From positions 1 to 64,000 of the forward strand of contig JBBFKT010000008.1 in assembly GCA_037482015.1 (NCBI GenBank): DNA of 64,000 bases, written 5' to 3'. Shown here piece after piece: positions 39,047-47,528 of this stretch. The position numbers and the translations under genes are program-made. The stretch is from Thermodesulforhabdaceae bacterium (GTDB taxonomy: Bacteria > Desulfobacterota > Syntrophobacteria > Syntrophobacterales > Thermodesulforhabdaceae). Position 1 is the first letter of the stretch. Each line of letters opens with the position of its first letter. The notes under the pieces are model-generated. The model worked only from the letters and a program-made list of their open reading frames with translations. It did not search any database and had not been told where the DNA came from.

Positions 39047-39826
39047 TCAGGAATCAGAGGACAAACCTCTTTTAGGATAAAAAAAACCTTTTCGAGCAAC
39101 AAGGTAAAAGCCAAGCCCTCCCATTGTAAAACCTAATAAAAGTAAAGCTACCCCGAGGAGTATGAACATCCCTGTACTTGATTGCGGCCTGGTCTCGGGA
39201 GAAGAAGCTGCTTTTGAAGTAGTACTCTGGGATTCCACAAGAACAACGGCTACCCTATCGTAGCTAAGACCTTCAATGCTGTGAGCCACAAGAGATTTGA
39301 TTTTCGGAAGAAGGGAGGCCACATCCAGCTCAGGACGATGCTTTATAAAAACAGAGGCCGCTGAGGGAAGAGTCTTGTCACTCAAAGGGTTATTCTCTGG
39401 TAAAACAATGTGAACTCTGGCAGAAAGAACTCCATCAATGTTACTTATAGTTCCGGCCAACTCTTGAGAAAGGGCGTAGATAAAGCGAACCCTCTCTTCC
39501 ATAGGAGAAGAAACCATGCCCTCTCTCTTAAACACTTCCCCCAGGTTTTTAAACTTCGGCCTTGGGTAACCGTATTCTCGAAAGAGTTCAAGAGATGTAG
39601 CTATTTTCTTTTCATCAACGAGAAGCGTAAAGGTCTGCTCCTGGCCGGGAACCTTTTCACAGGCGATATTATGCCTGAGAAGAAGAGACATCATCTCGTT
39701 GACTTCTTCTTCCTGAAGATTCGTGTAAAGTTCAACCTTGCACCCAGAAAGCAGAAATAAAAGAGAGAGCCACCAGAACACCACTCCCAGCATTCGCCCC
39801 TTTGCCATAAGACCTTTTACTTTCAT
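39047..39826 (-). CDS. sctJ: T3SS inner-membrane ring lipoprotein SctJ
   Basis: This protein of 259 residues forms the inner ring with SctD. The lipobox LLSGC puts the lipidated cysteine at residue 29. Ring-building segments follow (VELYTNLQEEEVNEMMSLLL, ARVHIVLPENNPLSDKT), and a C-terminal membrane helix is at about 222-245. The frame is open upstream to 39904, but the ATG at 39826 gives a proper signal peptide and abuts the sctI stop, so I use it. Confidence 0.93.
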   Translation of the reverse strand: MKVKGLMAKGRMLGVVFWWLSLLFLLSGCKVELYTNLQEEEVNEMMSLLLRHNIACEKVPGQEQTFTLLVDEKKIATSLELFREYGYPRPKFKNLGEVFKREGMVSSPMEERVRFIYALSQELAGTISNIDGVLSARVHIVLPENNPLSDKTLPSAASVFIKHRPELDVASLLPKIKSLVAHSIEGLSYDRVAVVLVESQSTTSKAASSPETRPQSSTGMFILLGVALLLLGFTMGGLGFYLVARKGFFYPKRGLSSDS

Positions 39827-39827
39827 C

Positions 39828-40259
39828 TCAGCCCTGATTCTTAAGAAGGGTTGAAACCCCCTCATTACCCTTTTCCACCACCTTTGTAGTAACCTCAAGC
39901 TCAAGACTTGCCTGCTGAAGCTTCCACTGAAGGCCTAAAAGTTCTGCAGGAGATACATTTTTATCCTCTGTAGCTCTACCGAGAGCCTGATCTATTTCTT
40001 TAACATATCCTTCAAAGGACTCTCTTTGCGCATCCAGAGATCGAAGAATTTTATCCCCGGGAGAAATTGCTTCCGGTTGCTGAGAAGGAATTTTTGTCGT
40101 CTCTACATGATTTTCCCCCGAGACACCCTGGGAAAGGGCAGACTCAAATTTTTCTACATCCCCCTCTTTTGGCGTGGAGAGCTTCTCTGAAGATGCCCCC
40201 TTCCCTGCTTCTTCAATTCCCTGTTCTACAATTTTCTTTGTTTGAACAGATTCTATCAT
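39828..40259 (-). CDS. sctI: T3SS inner rod protein SctI
   Basis: This 143-residue protein has a disordered, acidic N-terminal half and a helical C-terminus, ELLGLQWKLQQASLELEVTT then LLKNQG, which is the YscI/HrpB rod pattern. The rod lies between the export gate and the needle, and is exported early. It precedes sctJ, as in Yersinia. Confidence 0.85.
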   Translation of the reverse strand: MIESVQTKKIVEQGIEEAGKGASSEKLSTPKEGDVEKFESALSQGVSGENHVETTKIPSQQPEAISPGDKILRSLDAQRESFEGYVKEIDQALGRATEDKNVSPAELLGLQWKLQQASLELEVTTKVVEKGNEGVSTLLKNQG

Positions 40260-40296
40260 GCTTGTTTACCTTCTTTAAAACCTTCATACCAGTCGC

Positions 40297-40668
40297 TTAC
40301 ATCTCCTTTAAGAGATTCTCGACAAATTGAAGGGCTTTTTCATTCTTGCCTGCGGCAATAAGCTCCCGGGCTACCTGCTCGCTTTCACTAGTTCTGCCTG
40401 AAAGTTTGAGAGCAAGAGCCAGATAAGCCTTTACAACCTCGCTTTCGGGATGACGGGAAAGGGCTTCATTTTTCAAAATCTGAACGGCCTCATCGTTACT
40501 TCCAGCCATCATCCACATCAGGGCAAGACCTATAAAGGGCTCTTCTGCCTGAGGTCTCATAACCCTTAGACCCGTGAAAATCTTTTCAGCATCATCCTTC
40601 CAGTGGTATCCGCTGGCCATCATCCCAAGTTCCATCAATATTTTAACAAGCCGGCTCTCAAATTCCAT
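40297..40668 (-). CDS. sctG: T3SS needle chaperone, SctG/YscG-like TPR protein
   Basis: This 123-residue all-helical protein shows TPR-like repeats (AEEPFIGLALMWMMAGSNDE, ESEVVKAYLALALKLSGRTS). In Ysc systems a TPR protein of this size (YscG) and a small helical partner (YscE) hold the needle subunit SctF before export. Here the YscE-like gene and sctF lie directly upstream. Family identity is inferred from size, fold and position. Confidence 0.72.
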   Translation of the reverse strand: MEFESRLVKILMELGMMASGYHWKDDAEKIFTGLRVMRPQAEEPFIGLALMWMMAGSNDEAVQILKNEALSRHPESEVVKAYLALALKLSGRTSESEQVARELIAAGKNEKALQFVENLLKEM

Positions 40669-40693
40669 ATTTATTCTCCCTCAGCAACAGTGT

Positions 40694-40939
40694 TTACTTC
40701 AGCCCTTCAGGATGAAAAGCAGACCATGTTTTTTGCAAAACATCTTTTGCTCGCGAAAGGGCCGTCTCAACCTGCTGAAACTGGTTGAATTCATCTACGG
40801 GAAGCCCTTTGTCCATGTGCCTTTTCACTTTAAGACGCCATTCTTCCAGATAGTCCTCCAGTTCCTGCCTCAGGACACCTTTATCGTCATTCAGAAGCTG
40901 CTTCTCAAGCTCCAGAAATAGCTCCTCTTGCTGCTCCAT
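40694..40939 (-). CDS. T3SS needle co-chaperone, YscE/EscE-like
   Basis: This 81-residue helical protein has the YscE/SsaE pattern: LFLELEKQLLNDDKGVLRQE, then a second helix ending DKGLPVDEFNQFQQVETALS. It would pair with the SctG-like protein to cap the needle subunit. It lies between sctF and sctG, with no other function likely. Confidence 0.72.
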   Translation of the reverse strand: MEQQEELFLELEKQLLNDDKGVLRQELEDYLEEWRLKVKRHMDKGLPVDEFNQFQQVETALSRAKDVLQKTWSAFHPEGLK

Positions 40940-40958
40940 CAGAAATCCCTCCTTTTAG

Positions 40959-41183
40959 TTAGCGAATGTTCTGCACCACCTCTTTGGTCATCTCCTTCAG
41001 AGTGTTCATCATGTTCGTCGAGAGATTGGTCGCCATGGTCCACTTCTGGGTAAGCATCTGAAGTTTCAACATATCTGCACTGTCGTTAGGATCCATGGTG
41101 TTCATGTGGGTTTCCAGATTACTCTCTGCCTTCCCCACAAAATCAGACATCTTGCCATAAAGACTGTCCAGTGAAATACCCAT
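40959..41183 (-). CDS. sctF: T3SS needle subunit SctF
   Basis: This 74-residue protein is a helical hairpin, with the turn at MDPNDSADM and the C-terminal helix containing LKLQMLTQKWTMATNLSTN. Size and the PxxP/PNDS-type turn match YscF/PrgI needle subunits. A 100-bp gap separates it from sctD, containing two copies of ATGTTGGCAGG, perhaps a regulatory site. Confidence 0.92.
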   Translation of the reverse strand: MGISLDSLYGKMSDFVGKAESNLETHMNTMDPNDSADMLKLQMLTQKWTMATNLSTNMMNTLKEMTKEVVQNIR

Positions 41184-41283
41184 TTTTTACTCCTTTCTAC
41201 CTTGTTGTTTTTACAAGCTTAAGGACATGCCCCCTATTGAGTGCCTCTCATGTTGGCAGGTGACTCAAATGTTGGCAGGACCT

Positions 41284-42657
41284 TCACCAACTATACTTTA
41301 TAACAGCGGTCGGCTGCACCGGAATGACCTTCTTGGTTCCATCGCTATAACGGAGAACCACCTTGTTCTCTTCGATCCCTTCAACGGTGTAGCCATTCTC
41401 CACCTCTTCTCCTACCCTTATCTTCCGACCGGAAGAAGTTATAATAAAACTGTTTGAACCTATTGCCACCGTCTCTATATTAAGAGCAGGAGGAGGCGGT
41501 GGCGTCATTACCTCTATTTTTGCTTCTTCCTTAAGAAAACCAGCACCGTAGCGATTTTCAAACTCCTTAATGAGCTTCCGATACTGATCTTTCCTGCTCT
41601 CAGAAATAGAACCACTAATTAAAAGATAATCCTTTTCTCGCGTTATCTTTAACCCTTCAAAATAATTTTCTTTCAAGATCTGTTCCAGATACCTTTCCAT
41701 TTCCTCTATGGTGCGGATCTTCCATTCAAGAGATAGAAAATCCATAAAAGAGATTTCACTTTGAATCCTCTGACGAACTTTTTCGGCCTCCTTAGAATCT
41801 TCAAGGATACAGGAGATAAGGATTTTTCCATCTTCGCTCACATCAACAGAGCTCTCGCCAATAACTGACGGAGCAAGCATACTCTTTACAAGATCCTCCA
41901 CTTCTTTTACGGTTACCACCTGAGACTGAATGGGATAGGGTTTATTTGCCAGGATCTCTTTCAGTTGCATCCTCTTTTCGTCAGATGCAATCACACCTTC
42001 TACTCTAAACAGACCAGCCGATTTAGAGGTCACGCGCACAAAGGGATAGCCCTGGGAGGAAATAAAAGCTTGAATTTCTTCAACTCCAGGTTGCACCACA
42101 GGAGGAAAAGCCTTTTCCTTTTCTCCTCTCCCTTTGTAAGAGAGAAAAAATATGGCCAAAAAGATTATAGCTACTGTCAATCCAGCAGTTCCGACCAGTA
42201 GTGTCCACTTTCCAGGAAAGGATATATTTTTATCTTTCGGTAACTCGGATTTTATCTCCTTTTCACCTTCCTTCTCATTCTCTATAGAAGTTTCTTTGTT
42301 TTCTTCTACAGAAGCTTCTTCCCTGCTCCAGATGTTAGGAATCGAAAGGTCTTCTAAAGAATCACCTTCACGAAAAACATACGCTACAGTCATGCCAAAG
42401 CGAACAAAAGTACCAGGTGATATCAAGACAACTTCACCCTTTGCAAACTCTCTGGTGCCGTTAGAAACAGCCCCTTCCAGGACTGTAATTGAGAGGGTAT
42501 CACCCTTTACATCTAAAGTGCAGTGATTGGAGACAATATCTGAATCGGCTAGAATAATATCACAGAGGTCACTCCCCCCCAGGACATAGGTTCCGTCCTC
42601 TAAGAGGAGTTCAGCCCCCCTGTGGGATCCGCTCAGTATTTTTATTATCAGCGACAT
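41284..42657 (-). CDS. sctD: T3SS inner-membrane ring protein SctD
   Basis: This 457-residue protein has an N-terminal cytoplasmic FHA-like domain (about 1-95, with GGSDLCDIILADSDIVSNH), a charged linker, one membrane helix (151-173) and periplasmic ring-building domains (about 185-400). It is the outer layer of the inner ring and links to the secretin and to SctK. The frame is open to 42678, but the ATG at 42657 (AGAGG upstream) fits the family start MSLIIKILSG. Confidence 0.92.
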   Translation of the reverse strand: MSLIIKILSGSHRGAELLLEDGTYVLGGSDLCDIILADSDIVSNHCTLDVKGDTLSITVLEGAVSNGTREFAKGEVVLISPGTFVRFGMTVAYVFREGDSLEDLSIPNIWSREEASVEENKETSIENEKEGEKEIKSELPKDKNISFPGKWTLLVGTAGLTVAIIFLAIFFLSYKGRGEKEKAFPPVVQPGVEEIQAFISSQGYPFVRVTSKSAGLFRVEGVIASDEKRMQLKEILANKPYPIQSQVVTVKEVEDLVKSMLAPSVIGESSVDVSEDGKILISCILEDSKEAEKVRQRIQSEISFMDFLSLEWKIRTIEEMERYLEQILKENYFEGLKITREKDYLLISGSISESRKDQYRKLIKEFENRYGAGFLKEEAKIEVMTPPPPPALNIETVAIGSNSFIITSSGRKIRVGEEVENGYTVEGIEENKVVLRYSDGTKKVIPVQPTAVIKYSW

Positions 42658-42667
42658 CTGTTTGCCT

Positions 42668-44608
42668 CTAAAAACCATTAAATTTCATTATCATTATGGT
42701 AATATCGTCAGCTTGAGGGGCGTTTCCAGAAAAATCTTTTATATTCCTGAGAAGCTCTTCAACTATTACCTTCGGCGAGGTTCCCTTAAAGTTTTCAAGA
42801 AGAGACTCAAGCCTTACCGTTGAAAAAAATTCCCCCTTCTCATTGACGGCTTCCGTTACCCCATCGGTGTAAAATGTGATTATATCACCAGGTTCCAGCT
42901 TAACCGTTCCTTCCCGGTATTTAAAACCATCGTGGACTCCCAGGGCCAGTCCTTTCGTGGTGGGAAGCTGCCGGGGTTTTACCTCTTTACCATTAGTAAG
43001 ATAGGGGGAATTATGACCGCCATTTGCGTAAGTAAAAAGACCCGTTCTGGTGTCGAGCATACCTAAGAAAATAGTTACAAAAAGAAGGGAAGGATTGTCA
43101 CCACTGAGATCCCGATTTACCGCCTCAAGGACCACCCCCGGTGAAGTTGCCCCATTAGCTTTTGCCTTGATGAGAGTTCTCGTTACTGCCATAAAGAGAG
43201 AAGCAGGAACCCCTTTACCCGATACATCCCCTACAGCTACCCAGAAGCGATCTTTTTCAGTGAAGAAAAAGTCATAAAAGTCTCCTCCCACCTCTCGGGC
43301 TGGATGAAGGACCGCATGAATGTCAAATTCCTCTCGATCCGGAAAGGGTGGAAAGACTTTTGGTAGAATTCCCATCTGGATTTCCCTGGCAATTGTGAGC
43401 TCACTTGCAATACGCTCTTTTTCTGCAATGGTTCTGGAAAGCTCCTGAATGTAACCTTTAAGAGATTCTTGCATCGAAGCAAAAGAAGAGGCAAGCAAGG
43501 CAATTTCATTTCCCGAAGATACAGCCGGAAGGGATGCCTCCAGATTACCCTGGGCAATTTCATCGGTTACTTTACAAAGGGTAATAAGAGGACGGGTTAT
43601 AGAATTACTTACCAGAACCACAATAATACAGAGTATAGCAAGTCCTGAGGCCCCGATAAATACTACTATCCAGTTAAGCTTTGTGATGTTTTCAAGAAGT
43701 TCATCTTTCGGGAAAATTACCCCCACGGACCACTCTGAGGAAGGAAGAGGCATAAAAACGAGCCAGGCCTCTTTATCTGTTTTCCAGTCTGTTATAGCTT
43801 CATAGCCGGTTTCTCCCCGAATCATGCGACGGCCAATCTCTCGTAGAGCTCTGTCTTTTCTTGCCTCAGCAATGGTAAATATGGTCTCGTTCATTATCAA
43901 CTGGTCATCAGGGTGCATGACAAAGGTTCCATTTTGACTTATTATGAAAGCATAACCACTCCGGCCGATTTTTATTGACTCGACAATATCCTGAAGTTTT
44001 TTAAGGGAAATATCCACGGTGACAACGCCGGAAAAGACCTTTTTCTCCCCCTGATTCGTAAAGAAAGGAACTGAGTAAGTGGTCATGAGACACTCACCGC
44101 CGCCTTCATCAAAATATGGCTCGGACCAGCAGGGTTTTTGAAGTTCTTTAGGCATCAGATACCAGTCCGATCTCGTGTAATCATAGTTAAGGTAACGAAA
44201 GCGAATATCCTGATCACTCCGATACCAGTAGGGGGCATAGAGCATTGTCGCCTCTCCACCATTAAAACTCGTCGTAAAAGAAGGCTCCATGGCAAAAGTA
44301 CTGCCATATATCTCCGGGTTATTCTTCACCATCTCCCTTATAAGATTCTCTCTCTCTTCGAAGGTATTGTCAGCAGCTTCTATACCAATAGCAGTGGTTG
44401 TAGTCACCTTTTCTATGCCGCGCAAAAACACTTCAATCTCATTCACGGTAGATGAGGTAAGATGAAATGCATTTTTTCTTATCAGGTCTTCAACAATAGA
44501 CCTGGAATAAAAATAGTAACATAAAAAGATTACAATAAACAAAAAGCCAACAGCAGAAAGGATTGATGCAATAAGGGTAAATCTAAGACCTTTAGGGAGC
44601 ATTTTCAT
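42668..44608 (-). CDS. Sensor serine phosphatase (Cache-HAMP-PP2C; RsbU/BtrU-like)
   Basis: This 646-residue protein has a membrane helix at about 10-32, an extracytoplasmic Cache sensor domain (about 40-295), a second helix near 305-327, a HAMP domain with ITRPL, and a C-terminal PP2C-type phosphatase with REVGGDFYDFF, VGDVSGKGVPASLFMA and QADDITIMIM. Such phosphatases dephosphorylate STAS proteins and so free them to bind an anti-sigma kinase. Its neighbours are an HATPase kinase (45584) and, across the divergent region, a STAS protein (48997). The gene is placed directly before sctD in the same operon, like btrU with the Bordetella T3SS. Confidence 0.9.
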   Translation of the reverse strand: MKMLPKGLRFTLIASILSAVGFLFIVIFLCYYFYSRSIVEDLIRKNAFHLTSSTVNEIEVFLRGIEKVTTTTAIGIEAADNTFEERENLIREMVKNNPEIYGSTFAMEPSFTTSFNGGEATMLYAPYWYRSDQDIRFRYLNYDYTRSDWYLMPKELQKPCWSEPYFDEGGGECLMTTYSVPFFTNQGEKKVFSGVVTVDISLKKLQDIVESIKIGRSGYAFIISQNGTFVMHPDDQLIMNETIFTIAEARKDRALREIGRRMIRGETGYEAITDWKTDKEAWLVFMPLPSSEWSVGVIFPKDELLENITKLNWIVVFIGASGLAILCIIVVLVSNSITRPLITLCKVTDEIAQGNLEASLPAVSSGNEIALLASSFASMQESLKGYIQELSRTIAEKERIASELTIAREIQMGILPKVFPPFPDREEFDIHAVLHPAREVGGDFYDFFFTEKDRFWVAVGDVSGKGVPASLFMAVTRTLIKAKANGATSPGVVLEAVNRDLSGDNPSLLFVTIFLGMLDTRTGLFTYANGGHNSPYLTNGKEVKPRQLPTTKGLALGVHDGFKYREGTVKLEPGDIITFYTDGVTEAVNEKGEFFSTVRLESLLENFKGTSPKVIVEELLRNIKDFSGNAPQADDITIMIMKFNGF

Positions 44609-44614
44609 TTTCTC

Positions 44615-45577
44615 TCACCTTTTCCCTCTGTAGAAGCTATCGTAAGTAATCGTAGAGGAAATTATCCCCAGATCTTTCAGAGTCTCCCTGGTGGCTTCGT
44701 AATCCTTTTTCCTTAAAACGCCGGCACTAGCATCGTCGGGCAGTATAAGTTTTTTCATTTTCTCAAGCATCCATCTTTGATGAACCCGGCTGGTGGGAAC
44801 ATGGGCCCGACGAAGATGATCCATTATAACATCAAGGGTCTCCTCAGGATGTGAAAAGGCATACTCCCATCCCTCCAGGGAAGCAGTAACAAAGGAATTC
44901 CACATCTGCGGGTTTTTCTCAAAAGTTTTCTCCAGAACATATAGCCCATCTTCAGGAAAACCAAGACCAAAATCGGCAAAAGAAAAGGTAATCAGTTCAT
45001 CCGCATTTATACCAGACATTAGTATCTGATAATACTCATTATATTCCATCACAGAGGCTACATCCACAATCCCCCTAAGAAAAAGATTCACAGAATATCC
45101 CTGAGGAAGAATGAAAACATGAAGGCCATATTTCTTAAAAAAAGCTCTCGCTTGAACGCCGAAGACATCATCCCAGAGGCTAACCCGTTTCCCTTTCAAA
45201 CTTTCTAATGTGTTTATCTCGCTCGATTTTTTTGCCGCAAGCATTAGAGCCGACCGCTGAATAATCTGACCTATGTTGACAATCATGAGACCTCGATCCC
45301 TGAGCTGAATCCCTCGTATGAGCCACAGGGAGGAAACATCAACGCGGCCATCGGCAAGGTACTCGTCGGGAGGTTTCTCGGGGCCTCCCTGGACGATGGT
45401 GACATGAAGATTGTATTTTTCGTAGATGCCTTTATGGTAAGCCATGTAATATCCTGCAAATTGAGCCTGAGGAACCCACTGGGGAAGAAAGGTTATCATT
45501 TCCTGGGAGAAACCTTTACCAGGAGAAATTTCAACGACAAAAGCCACCCCGAACAAAATAAACCATTTAAGCCACAT
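44615..45577 (-). CDS. Periplasmic substrate-binding protein, NMT1/THI5-like
   Basis: This 320-residue protein has a signal peptide ending near residue 25 (GFSQ) and a periplasmic-binding fold with FLPQWVPQAQFAGYYMAYHK and LKGKRVSLWDDVFGVQARAF. Members bind small molecules such as pyrimidines or sulfonates for uptake. Here no permease or ATPase is nearby. It lies between the kinase and the phosphatase with only 6 bp to each, so it probably serves as a ligand sensor for the phosphatase, not as a transporter part. The ligand is unknown. Confidence 0.82.
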   Translation of the reverse strand: MWLKWFILFGVAFVVEISPGKGFSQEMITFLPQWVPQAQFAGYYMAYHKGIYEKYNLHVTIVQGGPEKPPDEYLADGRVDVSSLWLIRGIQLRDRGLMIVNIGQIIQRSALMLAAKKSSEINTLESLKGKRVSLWDDVFGVQARAFFKKYGLHVFILPQGYSVNLFLRGIVDVASVMEYNEYYQILMSGINADELITFSFADFGLGFPEDGLYVLEKTFEKNPQMWNSFVTASLEGWEYAFSHPEETLDVIMDHLRRAHVPTSRVHQRWMLEKMKKLILPDDASAGVLRKKDYEATRETLKDLGIISSTITYDSFYRGKR

Positions 45578-45583
45578 CGAAAG

Positions 45584-45994
45584 CTAAGCCTCTTTACGAA
45601 TGATCATCGTAAGGATGTTCTCATCTTTCTCACGCCGATACTTTACCTCATCGGCGATCTTTTTTATGAGAAAAATCCCGAGGCCTCCGATCGGTCTTTC
45701 TGTTACCCCTGCTGTGAGATCCGGATCAGGTGCATCCACAGGATTGAAAGGACGACCTTTATCTCTTATCTCAAGCATAATGGATTCGTCTTCTTCCCAA
45801 CAGCGAACTTCCACAGGACCGGGCTCTTCCCCACCATAAGCATGGTTTACTACATTGAGCAGGGCCTCCTCCATAATTAAAACAAGCTTCTGAGTTTTTG
45901 AGGCGGGAAAGGATAGACTTTTTGCAAAGCCTTCCACAATATCAAGGAAACTTTGAAGATGTCCTATCTCCGCGGGAAGGATTAGTTTAACCAT
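45584..45994 (-). CDS. Anti-sigma factor-type serine kinase (RsbW/BtrW-like HATPase)
   Basis: This 136-residue protein has a GHKL ATP-binding fold. The N-box is in MEEALLNVVNHAYGG, followed by DKGRPFNPVDAPDPD (G1) and GGLGIFLIKKIADEVKYRRE (G2). RsbW-type kinases bind either a target regulator or an unphosphorylated STAS partner and phosphorylate the latter. It is the first gene of the sct operon, divergent from the sigma-54 activator. Its real target (a sigma factor or the T3SS itself) cannot be seen. Confidence 0.88.
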   Translation of the reverse strand: MVKLILPAEIGHLQSFLDIVEGFAKSLSFPASKTQKLVLIMEEALLNVVNHAYGGEEPGPVEVRCWEEDESIMLEIRDKGRPFNPVDAPDPDLTAGVTERPIGGLGIFLIKKIADEVKYRREKDENILTMIIRKEA

Positions 45995-46190
45995 GAAATT
46001 ATTACCTCTTTATTTAAAAACCATTATTGCTCAAGGCTTATACGCTAGATTTAGCTAGACTTGTTTAAGAGGCAGTGTATAATAAATATGATTTTGTGAG
46101 TGTATGCGTATTCACCTTTTCCACACTTACCATACATATCATGAAATCCCCTTGAAAGTAAATTTTTTCTTTGTATAGGGTCGTTATTTG

Positions 46191-47456
46191 ATGGCAGAAC
46201 ATTATATACCCCTTGAGCTTTTTAAAGAGTTAATACGCATTACCAAAGATATTTCCCAGGGAAAGCGTCCGGATCCCAAGCCCCTTTTTGAGCTTACAAA
46301 AGAAGGTGTTTATCCCCTGCCTATTACAGAACTAGCGGAGTCTTTCGGCATAATGGTGGTAAAGATTGAAGCTCGAGAGTTCAAGCTCCGTCAGATAATC
46401 GAGAGACTCAAGACTGCCAACCAGGAGCTCAGAGCAACTCAGGAGCTTCTCAAAGAACAGAACCGATTTCTCAAGAAGGATTTGAGAGATCGTTTTGCCA
46501 ATAATCTCATTGGATCCAGTGAAGCTATTCAAAGGCTGATAAGATCCATCGAAAAGGTAGCGGATACACCTTTAAATGTTCTCATTGAGGGTGAGACGGG
46601 AACGGGGAAAGAACTCGTTGCAAAGGCCATACATTACGATAGTTCCAGGGGAGAGTTTCCCTTCGTCGCTCTTAACTGTGGAGCCCTTCCGGAATCCCTT
46701 CTCGAAAGCGAGCTTTTTGGCATAGAAAAGGGGGTTGCCACCGGGGTTAGCTCCCGGATGGGAAAAATTGAACAGGCTCACCGGGGCACCCTTTTTCTAG
46801 ACGAGATTGGCGATATGCCTCTTGCCAGTCAGGTGAAATTTCTTCGGGTCCTTGAACAAAGAGAACTGGAGCGTATCGGCGGTCGTCAGCCCCTCAAAGT
46901 AGATGTGAGAGTAATATCGGCAACGAACAAGAGTCTTGAAGAAGAAGTGGAAAAGGGCCGTTTTAGAGCAGATCTCTATTACAGACTGAATGTGGTAAAA
47001 ATATTTATTCCTCCCCTTAGAGAAAGAAAGGAGGATATTCCCCTTCTCGTAAACCATTTTGCTGAAGTCTCTTCCTTGACCATGAAAAGGGAAAAGGTTT
47101 CTTTCTCAGAAGAGGCCATGAACCTTCTTAAGAACTACAACTGGCCCGGGAATATTCGAGAGTTAAGAAACGAAATAGAGCGATGCGTGGCTCTTGCATC
47201 GTCATCCATTATACTTGAATCCGATCTGAGCGAAAAAATTCAACACAACTCGTCTTCTGTAGAGAGACCAGAAGAAGTGATACCTGCCGCCATAACTTCC
47301 GGATCCATCAGCCTGGAGAAGATTGAGCAGGAGGCCCTAAAAAGAGCTCTTTCTGATGCAAAAGGCAATAAATCGGAGGCCGCCAGGAGGCTTGGCATCA
47401 GCCGGGAGGGCCTCAGAAAAAAACTTATCCGTTATAACATGGCCGTTAAAGACTAA
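46191..47456 (+). CDS. Sigma-54-dependent transcriptional activator (AAA+ / Fis HTH)
   Basis: This 421-residue protein has a helical N-terminal part (about 1-108) with no response-regulator receiver domain, an AAA+ domain with GETGTGKE (Walker A), GTLFLDEIGDM (Walker B) and RADLYYRL, and a C-terminal Fis-type HTH (GNKSEAARRLGISREGLRKK). The sigma-54-contact loop is GVATGV in place of the canonical GAFTGA. It sits between the two divergent arms of the T3SS island, just before a sigma-54 promoter for sctW, so it is likely the island's own activator. A TTG at 46188 is also possible. Confidence 0.9.
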   Translation: MAEHYIPLELFKELIRITKDISQGKRPDPKPLFELTKEGVYPLPITELAESFGIMVVKIEAREFKLRQIIERLKTANQELRATQELLKEQNRFLKKDLRDRFANNLIGSSEAIQRLIRSIEKVADTPLNVLIEGETGTGKELVAKAIHYDSSRGEFPFVALNCGALPESLLESELFGIEKGVATGVSSRMGKIEQAHRGTLFLDEIGDMPLASQVKFLRVLEQRELERIGGRQPLKVDVRVISATNKSLEEEVEKGRFRADLYYRLNVVKIFIPPLRERKEDIPLLVNHFAEVSSLTMKREKVSFSEEAMNLLKNYNWPGNIRELRNEIERCVALASSSIILESDLSEKIQHNSSSVERPEEVIPAAITSGSISLEKIEQEALKRALSDAKGNKSEAARRLGISREGLRKKLIRYNMAVKD

Positions 47457-47458
47457 GA

Positions 47459-47474
47459 TGGTCCGCCTTTTGCT
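47459..47474 (+). promoter_or_regulatory. Sigma-54 (-24/-12) promoter for the sctW operon
   Basis: TGGTCCGCCTTTTGCT has GG and GC exactly 10 bases apart, with the conserved TTGCT. It mismatches the consensus only at the CA of TGGCAC. It lies 3 bases after the activator's stop codon and 54 bases before sctW. The start site would be near 47485. Confidence 0.72.
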
Positions 47475-47528
47475 TAAAACCGGATGGTATTGCCGTATAG
47501 ATTTTGCAGAAGAGAGGAGGCAGAAAAC

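Noticed and set aside
41195-41240. Minus-strand sigma-54-like site before sctF
   Set aside because: The GG-to-GC gap is 11 bases and the -24 element is poor.
44615-45577. A complete NMT1-type ABC uptake system
   Set aside because: No permease or ATPase gene lies nearby; the protein sits between kinase and phosphatase genes.
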